A stretch of DNA of 64,000 bases from Ustilago trichophora (taxonomy: Eukaryota; Basidiomycota; Ustilaginomycetes; Ustilaginales; Ustilaginaceae), in assembly GCA_900323505.1 (NCBI GenBank), contig OOIN01000033.1, positions 372,001 through 436,000 on the forward strand. The letters run 5' to 3'. The translations under genes and the position numbers were made by a program. Of this stretch, positions 22,401 through 31,937 are shown piece after piece. How positions within the stretch are numbered: the stretch's first letter is position 1; each line of letters begins with the position of its first letter. The notes below the pieces were generated by a model that was given only the letters and a program-made list of their open reading frames with translations, was not told where the DNA came from and did not search any database.

Positions 22401-22916
22401 GAGACGGCAGCGGGCAAGATCCGAAGTATCGTGTCGGTACTCGTGGCGAGTCTGTGGAATTACACACAGTGCGTACTGGTGCTTTGTAGGGGAGCTGAAG
22501 CATGGCCCTCGACCAGTTCGGGATGTGCCATTGTGCGACCTACCACTCGCACCAGCGCTGTGCGGATTGCTACGTTGGGAACGCTTCTCGACCTCAGCTC
22601 GCACCTAACGGATTACATTAGGACGAACAAGGCAAAATTGTCGGCGGATGACAAGGTCAGCTGTTCAGCAACGCTAGAGCAGGCCCTGGGGCTGGCAGCA
22701 AGCCAAGCAGCAATCTGGGCAGCAGGCAAGTCGAAAGAGGGCAAAGACCAGGCGCGCTTTGAACATATGGCAAGGCAAGAGTTGGAGTCCGGTTTGTCGA
22801 GGGATATCGTTTCGGCGTTGAGGGCGGCTGAAGAGGTTGCAGGAGGTCAAGGTAATCTGTTTAGCCTCATTACTAGTTTTGTAGAGTCCAAGTTGAACGG
22901 CTCGCAGCACTTTTAA
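16410..22916 (+). CDS. NUP188: Nucleoporin Nup188
   Basis: A 2168-aa intronless ORF, almost wholly alpha-helical. The N-terminal solenoid contains EERMYLLRTISSLIRI (about residues 200-215) and the WAKQILREQFGLLEIVFLLF block that is typical of Nup188. Near residues 645-705 lies a beta-rich insert (TPGTTGSTISELGKEPVIVL followed by W-S-P and SAWKLMRD) that fits the SH3-like domain of Nup188. The protein would be a scaffold of the nuclear pore inner ring, binding Nic96. Length is close to other fungal and animal members (about 1700-2000). The related Nup192 lacks this SH3-like insert, so I prefer Nup188. The ATG at 16410 follows a pyrimidine-rich leader; a low-complexity Ser run covers residues 20-32. 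No frameshift seen. Confidence 0.85.
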   Translation: MVQATASYAAGPSASMASTSATASSSSSSSNSTLFVSYQDIFEHLELARHQRDATQIQSLLAARKEHLKSCLQPFPVSSTPDFGDSATQLPPATLKLSDGTTHNLDQETRQLCKSIVDQYHVSQQHAFTLLHSFLASEHRHSLGVQDVVKSHLHLAPPSPVKARGSRPKHAPSRSHKSSQSSSTQTARADLLDAFNIFYFEERMYLLRTISSLIRITEDPQHDYFVLANSVLDLFADEAFALQCIHHFSSLVDLSLPESIRQQPRYSSLWAKQILREQFGLLEIVFLLFYGRLPPSPSSLLALLRAVHHTEVGRRQANIGFLDNEATETVECVSHLLVLIAVELLSLEEVMDGLDLVQGTYSHISKHPASLEQALDLLSNTSADPLQAPILLAWALVLHRLEDALVAHSDASELDTSHQLTTSVTDLANVIRTEDGGPPLWRRLAQAAFAPELRLFETLMSLLASPLLTSSNGASTPAVAGPSALAYRAVFKGLLLSITELVKPEFLPNFNALVSLWEAAFGSGLSLELSQSAIDGVAALCDQFWQVDSRYESRCTTLDTARRRWPVSFRPLILLTKALSGHARVDAQASWPSLLDGRSRPEAEERACAAVFDYLANVPTFAQVLPMGANTPNAPFETMEGGDYTSVTYRITRTMRVPGTQIRLTPGTTGSTISELGKEPVIVLWSPARPVSAWKLMRDILSSFPPAYADFGGQQTEADPFRDQKQAVIFAHLAPADCDEPWEELASDVLDLFASIISASADLAWSLLAHLDGRDINADELSLDFEPEELEQIQKEKEELAHAKSLSSIAVSLLSHALVGAPINVRLVRSTLRLLTVLLPYDPDAVWQEVRSSNALIGSPGAIPYLSKSAAGAGASTVSALLTQEMGRASYGGLVSLLDFHISLFSELRRSYSTSSTDVLETKTSVLLRTFSWIFECVWPEYQSWRYTRLADRLEIGTKCTRLLEMALEERSWRLSPTPTSDLVEEAGPAAALVEAVERSLVTHPSIIGLAPLITCIGTGQQLLDALSRAGRQTDAVLAEEWISSTLRLATLIVSRKRELTIAALRDLSTLPAETAKKAMSAKINMGLFERLFFDHTIVASRTALSGGRKSNRVELASAAFAYVLFPTSTSISSTAAHLITAVLRSVADLVSAGKQPPGLIEHMGTLEELEETLAGLVELVANPNQDPALKVQVWTMLAAIVDTQPALGTLLLTGRHLAMTTETRLNRSEGESDAKQSDAAAGSSNGQALAKTALDVASEAVLSWKTAYAGSSQLLEAVLRFLDVAWVHAAEHVAAFDTIRTNSAFFRALADVICEASDAPLTLAEGFVDAGTTLRANNDAAVATYCYRKMCQARSLRLLQHDIQLGGILKDQAKSSAPSKASVEALLEILVSPDRTMGAIEKCFSMPCDPSMRAALERKLAELFPTIYVDSLRHPARKDDFDLDKRYGDDYHFSVSSFRNKAEGRILDGEIGGEIALLEEGLWAVYTINMEWSLIDVQNSVLQAWTQCIELCMGRVVAQAISKDKVSALEKAIITAWTRLATLAADEGREGDFMRGVHATRLALLTKFMELAWGHRRSKESSSTDQIVQAATLCARLVTHPFFRVEDSLKGTVPPEFHREVFEMVLVCVARIRTLLSTQDSMVRPDDKTIESHKALHASVDLFCRHATEALRIKVEMALRVLQTTQRHEADLQYLEDDLDILVSIFEMTIRRDLGAETSVWLSHLQETQLLQITISLLGRAPVLRPESANGVSTPVNPNSAHHVAFMKPLLSLLLAVASQPSSSEELALQGAVNALASNMLTDPLENGQVSALLLSGDPNPSHECWRMMLRIVVNLIDNLGAGSDNASWRGVSARFVETDVYGFVRVYQKQIDRAMNLGELSTRLDSMSGVIGHTSSAHDHLATTNGSAGTAVSLEQLEEVELISSLFYSLTRIENEQSARSTARETDSAGPSIVQHLASTSAWTLQPLVHLLQHPNELTSLLGLDANAEAIKLAQETAAGKIRSIVSVLVASLWNYTQCVLVLCRGAEAWPSTSSGCAIVRPTTRTSAVRIATLGTLLDLSSHLTDYIRTNKAKLSADDKVSCSATLEQALGLAASQAAIWAAGKSKEGKDQARFEHMARQELESGLSRDIVSALRAAEEVAGGQGNLFSLITSFVESKLNGSQHF

Positions 22917-23203
22917 TAGAGCCGCGGAAGGAGATGGTGGCGAGATTGTATCGATATCAAACGAACATTGTCAACTTTATGTCGAGCGAATGTGTATGAG
23001 AATGTGCTGTGTGGGCTGGATGTTGTGAGCACATGCATTTGAGCAGTTGGACCCTAAGAAAGCGACCTGCATGCTTCCACCCTCCGTACGTCATTTAACG
23101 CACGGCCCCGCGCTGCCCCGCTGCTGCTTGCCTCCCGCACACGACCACATCCGCATCGCTCTCGCTCCAAGCATAAGGTTTTCGAATCATCTACGAGGTA
23201 AGA
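22917..23203. other. Intergenic
   Basis: 3' flank of NUP188 and upstream region of the hydrolase. A GGTAAG at 23197-23202 sits just before the chosen hydrolase ATG, so an upstream noncoding exon cannot be excluded. Confidence 0.4.
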
Positions 23204-25113
23204 ATGCACTTTGAAAGCGTGCCCCAGCTCGTCCCATGTGACGAAAGAAGCGGGGTCCTTCTGGAAAAAGGTGAGAGAGACTAGAGCCAGAGTCGTGGGC
23301 TTGTGCTAAAGAGATGCCTTCTTGGGCCAAGTCTGACACCAAGCAAATCTATCTTGTCGACGATGACAGTCGAAAGCAGCACTGTCAACTTCCTCACCTG
23401 GCATTCAAGCAGCATAGAGAGAACCGTAGAGCTTCCGCTATACATCGATGACCGAGCTTCTGCGGGGTTGGACAGCAGTGCGGAAATCGAGCAGGTGGTC
23501 GTGCACGTTCACGGAAGAGGTTAGTCCCCCGCGCTCTTAATCGCAACTCTCTTCACTTCTTTTTTTCATAGCCATTCGGCAGGCAGCATGTTGACACAAG
23601 TTTTTTTTTGTTCTTCTTCTCCACCAATACAGAGAGAGAAGCAAATGTAGCATACGCCAACGTAGCAGCAGCACGAGCAAGACTGCCCATACAAGAGCAG
23701 AGGAGGACATTGATTGTCTCGCCCCAATTCGTGGGTGTCTCGGCAACTTTTATTCCCCTGCCTTAGACTAGACTTCTGGTATTAAGTGCTGACAAGAGAA
23801 CAAGATCGTCATTGATTGGACAGTTCAATGGGCTTGACAAGGAAATATTCCCCTCTTCCAAAGGGTCTTCCGGGCTACTCGTATGGAAAGGCAATGGAGT
23901 AAGCACAGAACCTATGCACCTAGCTACGACATACGTACACTCTAACGCAACTTGTTTTCTATGGCGAATGATGCAGTGGGGCGAAGGATCGCCCAGCAAC
24001 CGACCGAAAAGCCAATCAGGAGGGGGCATGTCATCTTTTGAAGTACTCGACGCTATTTCATGCCACTTTTTGCATTCCCAACAATATCCTTGCCTTCGGA
24101 GGATTGTGCTGTGTAAGTGAACTCCTCATCATCTCGAGATGATCAAGGGAAGTGCGTGTATTGATTGGCTTTACTGGGTGTTTGTGGATGAATGGGTCGA
24201 GTAGCAGGTCACAGTATGGGAGCGCAATTAGTGCATCGACACTCCATCTTGAGCTCAACCACACCACCGCCGCTGAAGGAAAGCAAGGTCGAGATGGTGT
24301 GGATAATTATGAATCCCGCCAGCTATCTCTACTTTAGCGGGGATCGAGCTGGTCCACACGCTGCTGTTAGTACACACACCTCCAAATTTTTAACTCTCTA
24401 TATCTCTCTTTTCTCTTTCGCGTATTTGGGGTTGAGCTGATCAAAGGTACCTCTTTTGTTTTGGTATCGGATGGTTTGGGGATAAGGGTATGAACGAATA
24501 CAAATGTAAGTCGATCCAAAAACCTAAAGTTCTTTCAAAGATCACCGTTTTTTAATCAAAGCAGATCCACCTTGACTTGCATCAGATGGATTTGAAGCAA
24601 TCCGAAGCAAAATCTCCTATCCGGGGCTCCATCAACAACCCGAGTTTTACCTCTCACAAATGCTGCAACGAAACATCCACTTTCTGCACGGGAAAAAAGA
24701 TAAAGGTATCGGAGACGATCGACCCGAAGCTATGGCTCAAGGTACATATCCCCCTTTCCACAATGAAATTTGAGGATCGCTTACAATACTGACGAGACCT
24801 CTTCTTTGAGGAAAAAGGTGCTGATCGGGCGGAAAGAGCACAAAATTATCATATACATTTGGAGGAGATGCAAAAAAGAACAGGATTGAAAGCAAAGAGA
24901 AAGTGGACCGTGGATTGGATAGCGGGTGCAAAGCACGACGGTGAATTGATGTAAGTTTAACCTTTCCCGCTGCTTGCTGATCGTCGATTGGAAAACTGGA
25001 CTATTGTAAGCGATCAAATACTGACACTCGAGAAGCTCTTTGCCTCAATCAGGGTGACATCGGAAGCTGCTGTGGAACGCCTCTTCAGAATCAACACCAC
25101 CACTGCTGCATGA
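23204..25113 (+). CDS. Alpha/beta-hydrolase-fold protein, about 11 exons
   Basis: Hand-built model, 374 aa: exons 23204-23270, 23370-23519, 23583-23599, 23635-23730, 23824-23898, 23977-24112, 24205-24369, 24437-24505, 24586-24741, 24818-24950, 25053-25113. All phases join and the last exon ends at TGA. The order of motifs is that of an alpha/beta hydrolase: VVHVHGRG (oxyanion loop), RRTLIVSPQF, LLVWKGNGWGEGS, the nucleophile elbow GHSMG (S184), VWIIMNPASYLYF, WFGDKGMNEYKYGF, then HFLHGKKDKGIGDDRPEAMA with the likely acid and AGAKHD with the likely catalytic His. Substrate unknown; no signal peptide seen. The 17-nt third exon and the start are the weakest parts. So many introns is unusual beside intronless neighbours. 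It converges on UBA3 with about 60 bp between the stops. Confidence 0.75.
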
Positions 25114-25174
25114 CATACGATCTTGATCAGTCAAAGCCATGCATTCTTTTTTCCCCCCGAGCAAAAAAAAAAAA

Positions 25175-26540
25175 TCAAACAAACTTGACAACAATCCCCA
25201 AGGTAAACGGCAATCTGGCATCTGTGACCGTAATCTCATCTCCATGCTTACACACTTCCTTTAACAATTTTTTCAAATTCCCCCTCGTTGCCTCTTCCAA
25301 CTGTTTCGGAGCTTGGTAGTAGAGTGGTTTACCGGCGATGCTTAGACTGGGTTTTTTGATCTGTAAATCCGACATTTCTGCGAGAACCTCGATGACTTTT
25401 TCAACTTTATCTTGGTCTGGGTTGAATTCAAGTGTTCGAGATTCACCTCCGCAGACAGGACAGTCTGGGCGTTTGTCGTGCTCAAAGGTGTAGGTGTAGA
25501 CGCTATCGTTGCCGGTAAACATCATGTAGTTGTTGAGATAAGGCGCAGAGGTGGTGGCGAATTTGAAGGCTTCGAGGACGCAGGCGGAGGCGATGATGGC
25601 GTTGGTGGAGGCAATGGCAGGGATGATGTTTTTAACAACGCCTTGGGTGAGGGTGTAGGTGACACCGGTGATGCCGAACGTGGCGGCGCGGTTGGAGGCG
25701 ACGGTTTGAAGCCAGGAAATGTGATCGGGATTGTCGTTGTCGAGTTTCTTGTCTGCGCGTATCGAAAGAGGAAAGGGTTAAGAGGGGAAGCTCAGTAAGT
25801 CTGATAGAGGAGCAATGGGCGGAGAGAAGAGGGGAAAAGTGCTTACCACCAAAGACACGCGGCCATTCGAGCACGCTCGCCCACTCGATACAATGTTCAG
25901 GCAACCTGGGTGTGTTTGCTATTGTGCAAATGGGATAGGTAGTCTGTTTGTTGAGCATATCCAAGCTGCACTCGTAGCAGCTCGTTATGGTAGGCAAAAT
26001 GACCCTCGCCTGACCCTTGAACCCTTCCGTACCACCATCGATCAATGGCTTTAACGACTCTGGCTGGTCCTCATCTACCATATTGACGAGTGTTGCGTTG
26101 ATCCACCTTCTCGCCTCTACCGAGTCCAAGCCACAGATGACGATGTTGAACTGCATATAGTACTCTTGGTCTTTGTCCTGTATTTTGCCGTGATAAGGGG
26201 AGATTTTGACACCTGGTACTCGGCGCTGTACAAACTCGGCGGCTACTTGAGCCTTGCTTCTACCTACATCTTTGTCACGAAAAAGGAATTGTCGGTTGAG
26301 ATTGGAGACGTCGATGGTGTCCATATCGATGATGTGGATGTCGTTGAAGCCGGAGAGGGCGAGATTGGAGAGAATCTCGCAACCGAGGCCGCCAGCACCG
26401 ATGACGAGGATCTTGGACTGGGTGCGAAGAAAGGTCTTTACGGGAGTGCCAGCTTGGAAGGCTGGATCGGTGGATGGACCAGGTTTGTCAAGGATTCGAT
26501 CGATGTGGTCGTATCGACCGGGCCATTGCGCTAAGGACAT
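25175..26540 (-). CDS. UBA3: NEDD8-activating enzyme E1 catalytic subunit (Uba3)
   Basis: Two exons: 25847-26540 and 25175-25752, with an intron at 25753-25846 (GTAAGC...CGCAG); joined they give 423 aa. The protein has the adenylation-domain nucleotide motif GAGGLG (about residues 48-53), the NLNRQFLFRDKDVG region and the catalytic cysteine C205 in YPICTIANTPRLPEHCIEWA. After the splice it continues with the highly conserved GVTYTLTQGVVKNIIPAIAS and STNAIIASACVLEAFKFAT. A zinc-binding Cys pair is seen at CPVC, and the C-terminal E2-binding (ubiquitin-fold) domain closes the protein. It forms a heterodimer with Ula1/APPBP1, activates NEDD8/Rub1 and passes it to Ubc12 for cullin modification. 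The start MSLAQWPGR (26540) was chosen by similarity; the open frame upstream to 26735 is unlike the family. Confidence 0.93.
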
Positions 26541-26835
26541 GATGGATCTGAGATGAGAGTTGATGTCGTCTGATATGAAGAATGGTTGGGTGAGCAGATG
26601 TTGGACAGGATTGAGAAAGAAAAAAAAAAAAAAGAGAGTTGGGTTGCTCTCCGTACAGAGAGTGGAGGGATGCAATGGCGGCAAGGGTCCGTGCAGATGC
26701 TGAGTACGGTGCGTACAAAACAGCTGTGAACGCACCGAACTCTAACAACTCTGAACTATTCGCAAAATGGCCGATTTCATGGGGGCATTTTGCACTTCAG
26801 ATCTCGATGTGCAGCCTTTGGTAACGGCTTACATA

Positions 26836-26870
26836 CATTACTGTACAGTACAGTACTGTACTGTACAGCG
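26836..26870. repeat. TACTGTACAG palindromic cluster
   Basis: ACATTACTGTACAGTACAGT continuing into ACTGTACTGTACAG: overlapping GTAC palindromes. The same words recur near 27250, 27494 and 27740 and again at about 60940. Confidence 0.8.
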
Positions 26871-27568
26871 ATGTGCGGGGAAAGAGAGGGCCACTTTGCA
26901 CGGGAATGAGCTTGCGTGTTGTGATTTTTGGTCGGCTAAAATGGACTGGCAATGGGATTGCCATGGAGTTCTTGGCATTTGACCAAAGTGAGACCCGTGG
27001 CGTTGAACAAGTGCGGATCAGACGAGATTACTGTCGATCCGTCAACTGTTCGACAGGCTTGACGAACAAAGCGAATCTTTTGCGAGACACGATAGGGATG
27101 AGGAATGCCAGCGCCACACGAAACACTTTTGAGCTACAAAAAAGGTTCTGGAGTCAGCTCATCAATGTATCTGAACAGTGCAAGGGGTGTAAAGTGCTAC
27201 CCGAACGTGGCGTCACTATCAGGCTTAAGGAGGTGTGTGTCCCGAATGCTGTACAGTATACCGTACAATAGTTGTGGCTGATCTGCAAGAGTGTCACGTT
27301 GACAAGAGATCTCGTTTACCATCGCCGAACCACGCTTTCTAGCTCAATTTCAGCACAAGCAAAAAGCCGAGTCAATCAAAGCAACCAGATGACTGCAGCG
27401 CGGATTCGATTTAAATTGGCCGCCCATGTGTGTGTATGTGTGCTGCTACTGATGCATCAACGGGAAGCGCAAAGTGGTGTTTCTGCAGCAAGCTACAGTA
27501 CTGTACTGTACTGTGCTAGGCAACTGTACGGTAACTTTGAGCGGCAGAAGTGTGCAGCAAAAGGATGC

Positions 27569-27613
27569 AAGAGCAAAGCAAAGCAAAGCAAAGCAAAGCA
27601 AAGCAAAGCAAAG
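27569..27613. repeat. (GCAAA)n pentanucleotide array
   Basis: About eight to nine tandem copies of GCAAA. Produces a spurious Lys/Ala/Ser ORF. Confidence 0.9.
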
Positions 27614-29839
27614 CAGAACCAAGCCAGGGTCGCCTTTGTTTGATGTTGGGTGTTTGTGTGTTTTGTGTTCTTTCTTGGAACGTCGCAAATTTCCATTCCC
27701 GACGCCGATTGATACAATCAATTTACAGTAGTAGGTCGGGTAACTGTACTGCAGTAATCTCGTACGGTCAACTCACACGCACACAAAACACCCGCAAGTC
27801 AGTCCCACCTGAGCAAATAGAGTGAGCCCCAAAGGTAAACCAGTACGATAGCAAATCAAGCTTCCGGACAAACCTCAAATTAGTTGTTGCTTGCTTGCTT
27901 GAAAAGTAATGCAGTGCAGTGCGACAGAGAGGAACAGGTTGATGAGAGGTGATTGTTTGATTCTTCATTTCATACTTGTAAGCCAATCCAGGAACAAATC
28001 ATTAATCCAACCCCACATCCAATCCTGGCGTAACTATATACGGATCGACACATTGATGGAATGCTGTTGTTGTTTGACATGTTCTTTCTTGACGGTAGCA
28101 TGCTTGATCTTTTCGGAATCGCCAAAGTCGGACGAGATGAATGCCAAAACCAACGTGACCAAAACGCCGAAAATCTGTATCACGCAAAACTGTACAGTAA
28201 GTAGGTCGGGGCGAGTGCGATCGACGCGGAACTCCGGTGGCCGTTGAAAAAGAGGAAATGCAAAAGAAAAGAAAGCTGCGCGAGTGCATCATCGCAGTTT
28301 TCGATGTAAAGAAAAACGAAAAGAAAAGCCGATTGTCCACAAGGTCGCATCCATCTCAATTCTGCCAAGAGACGGGCCCTTGTAAAGAAGGAATGTACGC
28401 TTAACTTTGCACTGAAAAGTGTCAGACGAATCCAGGCACCAGTTCTTCTCTACTTGATTTTCAACGAAAGGGAATGCAACGCCACTTGGGCTTCTGCAGC
28501 TGCAAGGTGGTACAAGTGCCTTGTTCCCGTGGTCGAGTCTTTCTGCGATGTGCATTTAAGCCGGGAATTGTATGTATTCCAGCTTGGAAGCGTGTGATCG
28601 CTGTTCGATAGTCTCGCCTAAGTATAGTGTTGTATTCTCGCTTAGCTCTTGAGAAAAATCGCGATTGGCTGGTGTTGAACCTCTTTCGCATCGCATTAGG
28701 TACACACTCGCCTTGGGTAAACATTTGTCTGAGCCAAGCTTTCTGTCTCTGCCTGAGCTAACAGAGTTGTGCTTGTTGCCCAAAGTGTGGGTGCTCGCCT
28801 GTGCATTCAACAACCCTCGAAATTCCATCTTTGATTGTTGTTTTTGTGTTGGCTTGTCAGTGAAAAAAGCGACGGCTTCCATCGGAACTGCGTCAACAGC
28901 TTGGCTTGTATACTGTAGCTTAGCCTCTCTTGTCTTTTCCCCCTTTTCGTGAGACCATCACATCACGGCCTGTTTTTCTTTTCTCTTTTTCCATCTCCGC
29001 TTTTCGTGATCCCCCTCGATCCTGAAAGCTCTCCCCCTTTACCCCTCTCACATGTGCAGTTACACTACCCAGCAGCTACCGCTCTCAAAGCTGTGTTTTT
29101 GGTCAAATGTCGGCTGCCCGGTGCCGCCTACCGATGCCGGTACTCCGCTTGGTTTGTGTGTGTACAGTATGTGTGTGTGTGGACAAGCTGTGTGAATCTT
29201 GTACGACCATGTGACTCGTGGGCGGCTAGACTTGATCACAGCAGCGGCATCCCCCATTCTCAACCATCGGTTCATCGTACGACTCTTTTCTTCGCTCGCT
29301 CTCCTCTTGTCCTCTTCGTCCCTGCGTCTGCGTCTGCGTCTTTTGCTTTCGCTTTTCAGGTCTCGATGCCAAGCTCTTTCTCCTCTTTCTCCTCTTTCTC
29401 TCTCTCTCTGTCTTTGCCCCTTCCCCCTCACTTACCAACTCCTAGCCCCGTCTTCTCTCCTTCTTCAATCCTCCCTGCCCTTCGCTTCCCTCGGCATCAT
29501 CCTTTTCTCCTTTTCGCCTTCCCGTCCTTCCCTCTTCCACTTTTCACCCCTCCCTTCTCACTTTCATCTCATCCTCGTCTTGCAAGGTGTCATTTCCTAT
29601 TCTCTTCACCAACAACACTCATCCATGCCATACCCTTACGCTTCTGCACTTGCTTTTCGCTTCTAGTTTGGCGCTCGTTGCACTTGTCATTCTTCAAACA
29701 TCATTGCTCAAAACATCAACAACCAGCTTGCATCTCTGCATCGACTTGTTCCAACCTTGACGTGTCCATCTAGCTCGTCGCTACTATCCGCCTCTGCTCT
29801 ATCTATCGCCACCAAATACACACACCATAAACACGCAGC

Positions 29840-31726
29840 ATGCCGCGTCCAAGGTCACAAGCGCCCAACTCGGCTGCTGATGCCTACTACAGTCCAGACC
29901 CCATGTCCCCCACCTTTTCGCCCCCCGGAGAGTACACAGAGTTCCAGACCCTTCGTCCAGGCACACCCGGAAGCTTTGGTCACCATTCGGTTGCTAGCAC
30001 CAATTTCGAGAAATACGACCGTGATGGTGCTCAGACCCCCCAAGCACAGGGCCTCTTGCAGTCTGTAGACGGTGGCCGTGGCCAACGTTCCAGCACTTAC
30101 TATTTTAACAAGGAAGGCGGCGCCGCGGCTGGTGCCGGTGCCGCTGCTGCTGGCTTCCACCAATATCAAGGCCGACGTGGCCAGGGCTACAACCCGGCCA
30201 ACACCGCCGCTCTCGAAAATGGCCTCCCGTCCAGAAAGCGTCAGAACTTTATTCGACGTCGTCCCATTCTCTTCTCTTTGATCGTCTTGCTTGTCCTTAT
30301 CGCCGCCGGTGTCGGTGCTGGTGTCGGTATCTCGCAGTCCAAAAAGTCCAACGACAAGAACCTCTCTGCCGCAGCCAACAGCAACAAGGACAGCTCGGGC
30401 TCCAACAGCGGTGTCTCCAACGACGGAAGCAGCAGCAGCGGCAACAGCAACAGCAACAGCAACGGTGCTGGCAGCAACCGTGGCAACGGCACTCCCACCT
30501 CGACCGCTCCTTCGGCGCCCAAGATCACCCCCTTCCCCCACTACAGCTGGACCGACACCAACACCAAGGCTTACGGTGTCAGTCTCGGCTCCTGGCTTGT
30601 GCTCGAGCGATGGCAGCTCGAGGATTGGATGGTTCAGCAGGGTGGCGCCAACGCTTGGGACGAGTACCGCCTTACCCAGAATCTCGGCAGCCGTGCCGCT
30701 TCGGTGCTCAACGACCACCAGAACAGCTGGGTTACCGAGGCCGACATGGACACGTTGCAGAACAGCGGTGTCAACATTGTTCGTATTCCCATTCCCTTCT
30801 GGGCTTTCATCCCTACCGTTTCCGGCGAGCCTTACCTCAACGACATGAACATGTACAAGAACCAGCTCAACAAGATGCTCCAATGGTGCTACTCGCGCGG
30901 CATGTACGTCATGTTGGATCTTCACGCCATGCCTGGTTCGCAGAACGGTGACCAGTCTTCGGGTCACAACACCACCAACATCCAGTGGTTCGAGCAGACC
31001 AACCAGGATCGATCCGACACTTTCCTCAAGAATGTCTTGGACTGGGCCACCACCAGCAATTACAGCTCCATCATCAACTCGATTGGCGTTGTCAACGAGC
31101 CTCGTATCGTCAATGACAACTGGGCTCTTAACCAGACTCGATTCCAGATCACCCAGAGCTACTACGAGCGCAGTTACGCCACCTGCCTCAAGTACAACAT
31201 GCCTATGACTTTCCACAACGGTTTCGCTCCCGGTACCGTCTTGGAGAAGATGAACCTCTGGAGACCCTTTGTTTCGGGCAAGAACCCCAACATGCTCATC
31301 TACGAAGACCACCCTTACCCTGGTTGGTTCTCGACCCCCGAGCCTGGACCGGACCAGATCCAGACCTCGGTCTGCGAGTACGGTTCTGCAGGAAGCCAGT
31401 TCCCCGTTCCCATCGTTATGGGCGAGTTCTCTGCGATTCAAAATACCAACTCGTCCAACTACGCTCAGACCTACCTCCAGATGCAGCTCTCCACCTACGG
31501 CTGGTCGGCCGGATCCATTTTCTGGAACTTCAAAGCCAATACTTCGAAACTTCAAATCTTGGCTCTCTCCGATAGTCTTATGCAGCTCTACAGCTACGTC
31601 GACATGATCGCTGCCGGCACCATGCCTAACCCGGGTAAAGGTGGAAACGTACGAAACTTTTACAGCAACCTTCCCAACCCCTGTGGTGGATTCCAGACTT
31701 ACGGCTGGTCCAATCCTGCCTCGTAG
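29840..31726 (+). CDS. Membrane-anchored exo-1,3-beta-glucanase (GH5)
   Basis: A 628-aa intronless ORF with type II membrane topology: a cytoplasmic Pro/Gly-rich N terminus, a basic RKRQNFIRRRP followed by one transmembrane helix (about residues 142-165, ILFSLIVLLVLIAAGVGAGV), a Ser/Asn-rich stalk (about 170-225) and a GH5 catalytic domain from about 235. Family marks are YGVSLGSWLVLERW, the substrate loop near VRIPIPFWAF, the acid/base E420 in GVVNEP and the nucleophile E529 in VMGEFS. It would hydrolyse or remodel 1,3-beta-glucan of the wall on the outer face of the membrane, like the fungal ExgD type. The start fits a Met preceding the proline-rich segment; no shorter start is needed. Confidence 0.92.
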   Translation: MPRPRSQAPNSAADAYYSPDPMSPTFSPPGEYTEFQTLRPGTPGSFGHHSVASTNFEKYDRDGAQTPQAQGLLQSVDGGRGQRSSTYYFNKEGGAAAGAGAAAAGFHQYQGRRGQGYNPANTAALENGLPSRKRQNFIRRRPILFSLIVLLVLIAAGVGAGVGISQSKKSNDKNLSAAANSNKDSSGSNSGVSNDGSSSSGNSNSNSNGAGSNRGNGTPTSTAPSAPKITPFPHYSWTDTNTKAYGVSLGSWLVLERWQLEDWMVQQGGANAWDEYRLTQNLGSRAASVLNDHQNSWVTEADMDTLQNSGVNIVRIPIPFWAFIPTVSGEPYLNDMNMYKNQLNKMLQWCYSRGMYVMLDLHAMPGSQNGDQSSGHNTTNIQWFEQTNQDRSDTFLKNVLDWATTSNYSSIINSIGVVNEPRIVNDNWALNQTRFQITQSYYERSYATCLKYNMPMTFHNGFAPGTVLEKMNLWRPFVSGKNPNMLIYEDHPYPGWFSTPEPGPDQIQTSVCEYGSAGSQFPVPIVMGEFSAIQNTNSSNYAQTYLQMQLSTYGWSAGSIFWNFKANTSKLQILALSDSLMQLYSYVDMIAAGTMPNPGKGGNVRNFYSNLPNPCGGFQTYGWSNPAS

Positions 31727-31937
31727 TGGATAACCTTTGCTTTCTTCTTTTTACAAAACATGGACACTTTTTTTTTTTTTTTTTTTTCCGTTGCCTTTTT
31801 ACGCACACATGCACACACACACACACATTCATTTGTTTCATGTTGCGGTCTTTGCTCCTCAGAATCTTATCGCTTTCAGGAATTCAATCTCATCTTTGCA
31901 TTTATTCAACATCCCTTGCTGTACTGCATATTGTATG

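Larger units (their letters stand above)
26541..29839. other. 3.3 kb gene-poor spacer upstream of the GH5 gene
   Basis: No supported gene. It carries TACTGTAC/GTACAGTA clusters, a CAAAG array and, toward 29000-29800, a strongly pyrimidine-rich CT tract ending near the glucanase ATG, which fits a long promoter and leader. Confidence 0.5.

Noticed and set aside
26541..26735. N-terminal extension of the UBA3 ORF
   Set aside because: No family similarity and a run of Phe from a T-tract; MSLAQWPGR fits the conserved start.
29855..31555. 566-aa open frame antisense to the glucanase
   Set aside because: Shadow frame; the GH5 catalytic residues are on the plus strand.
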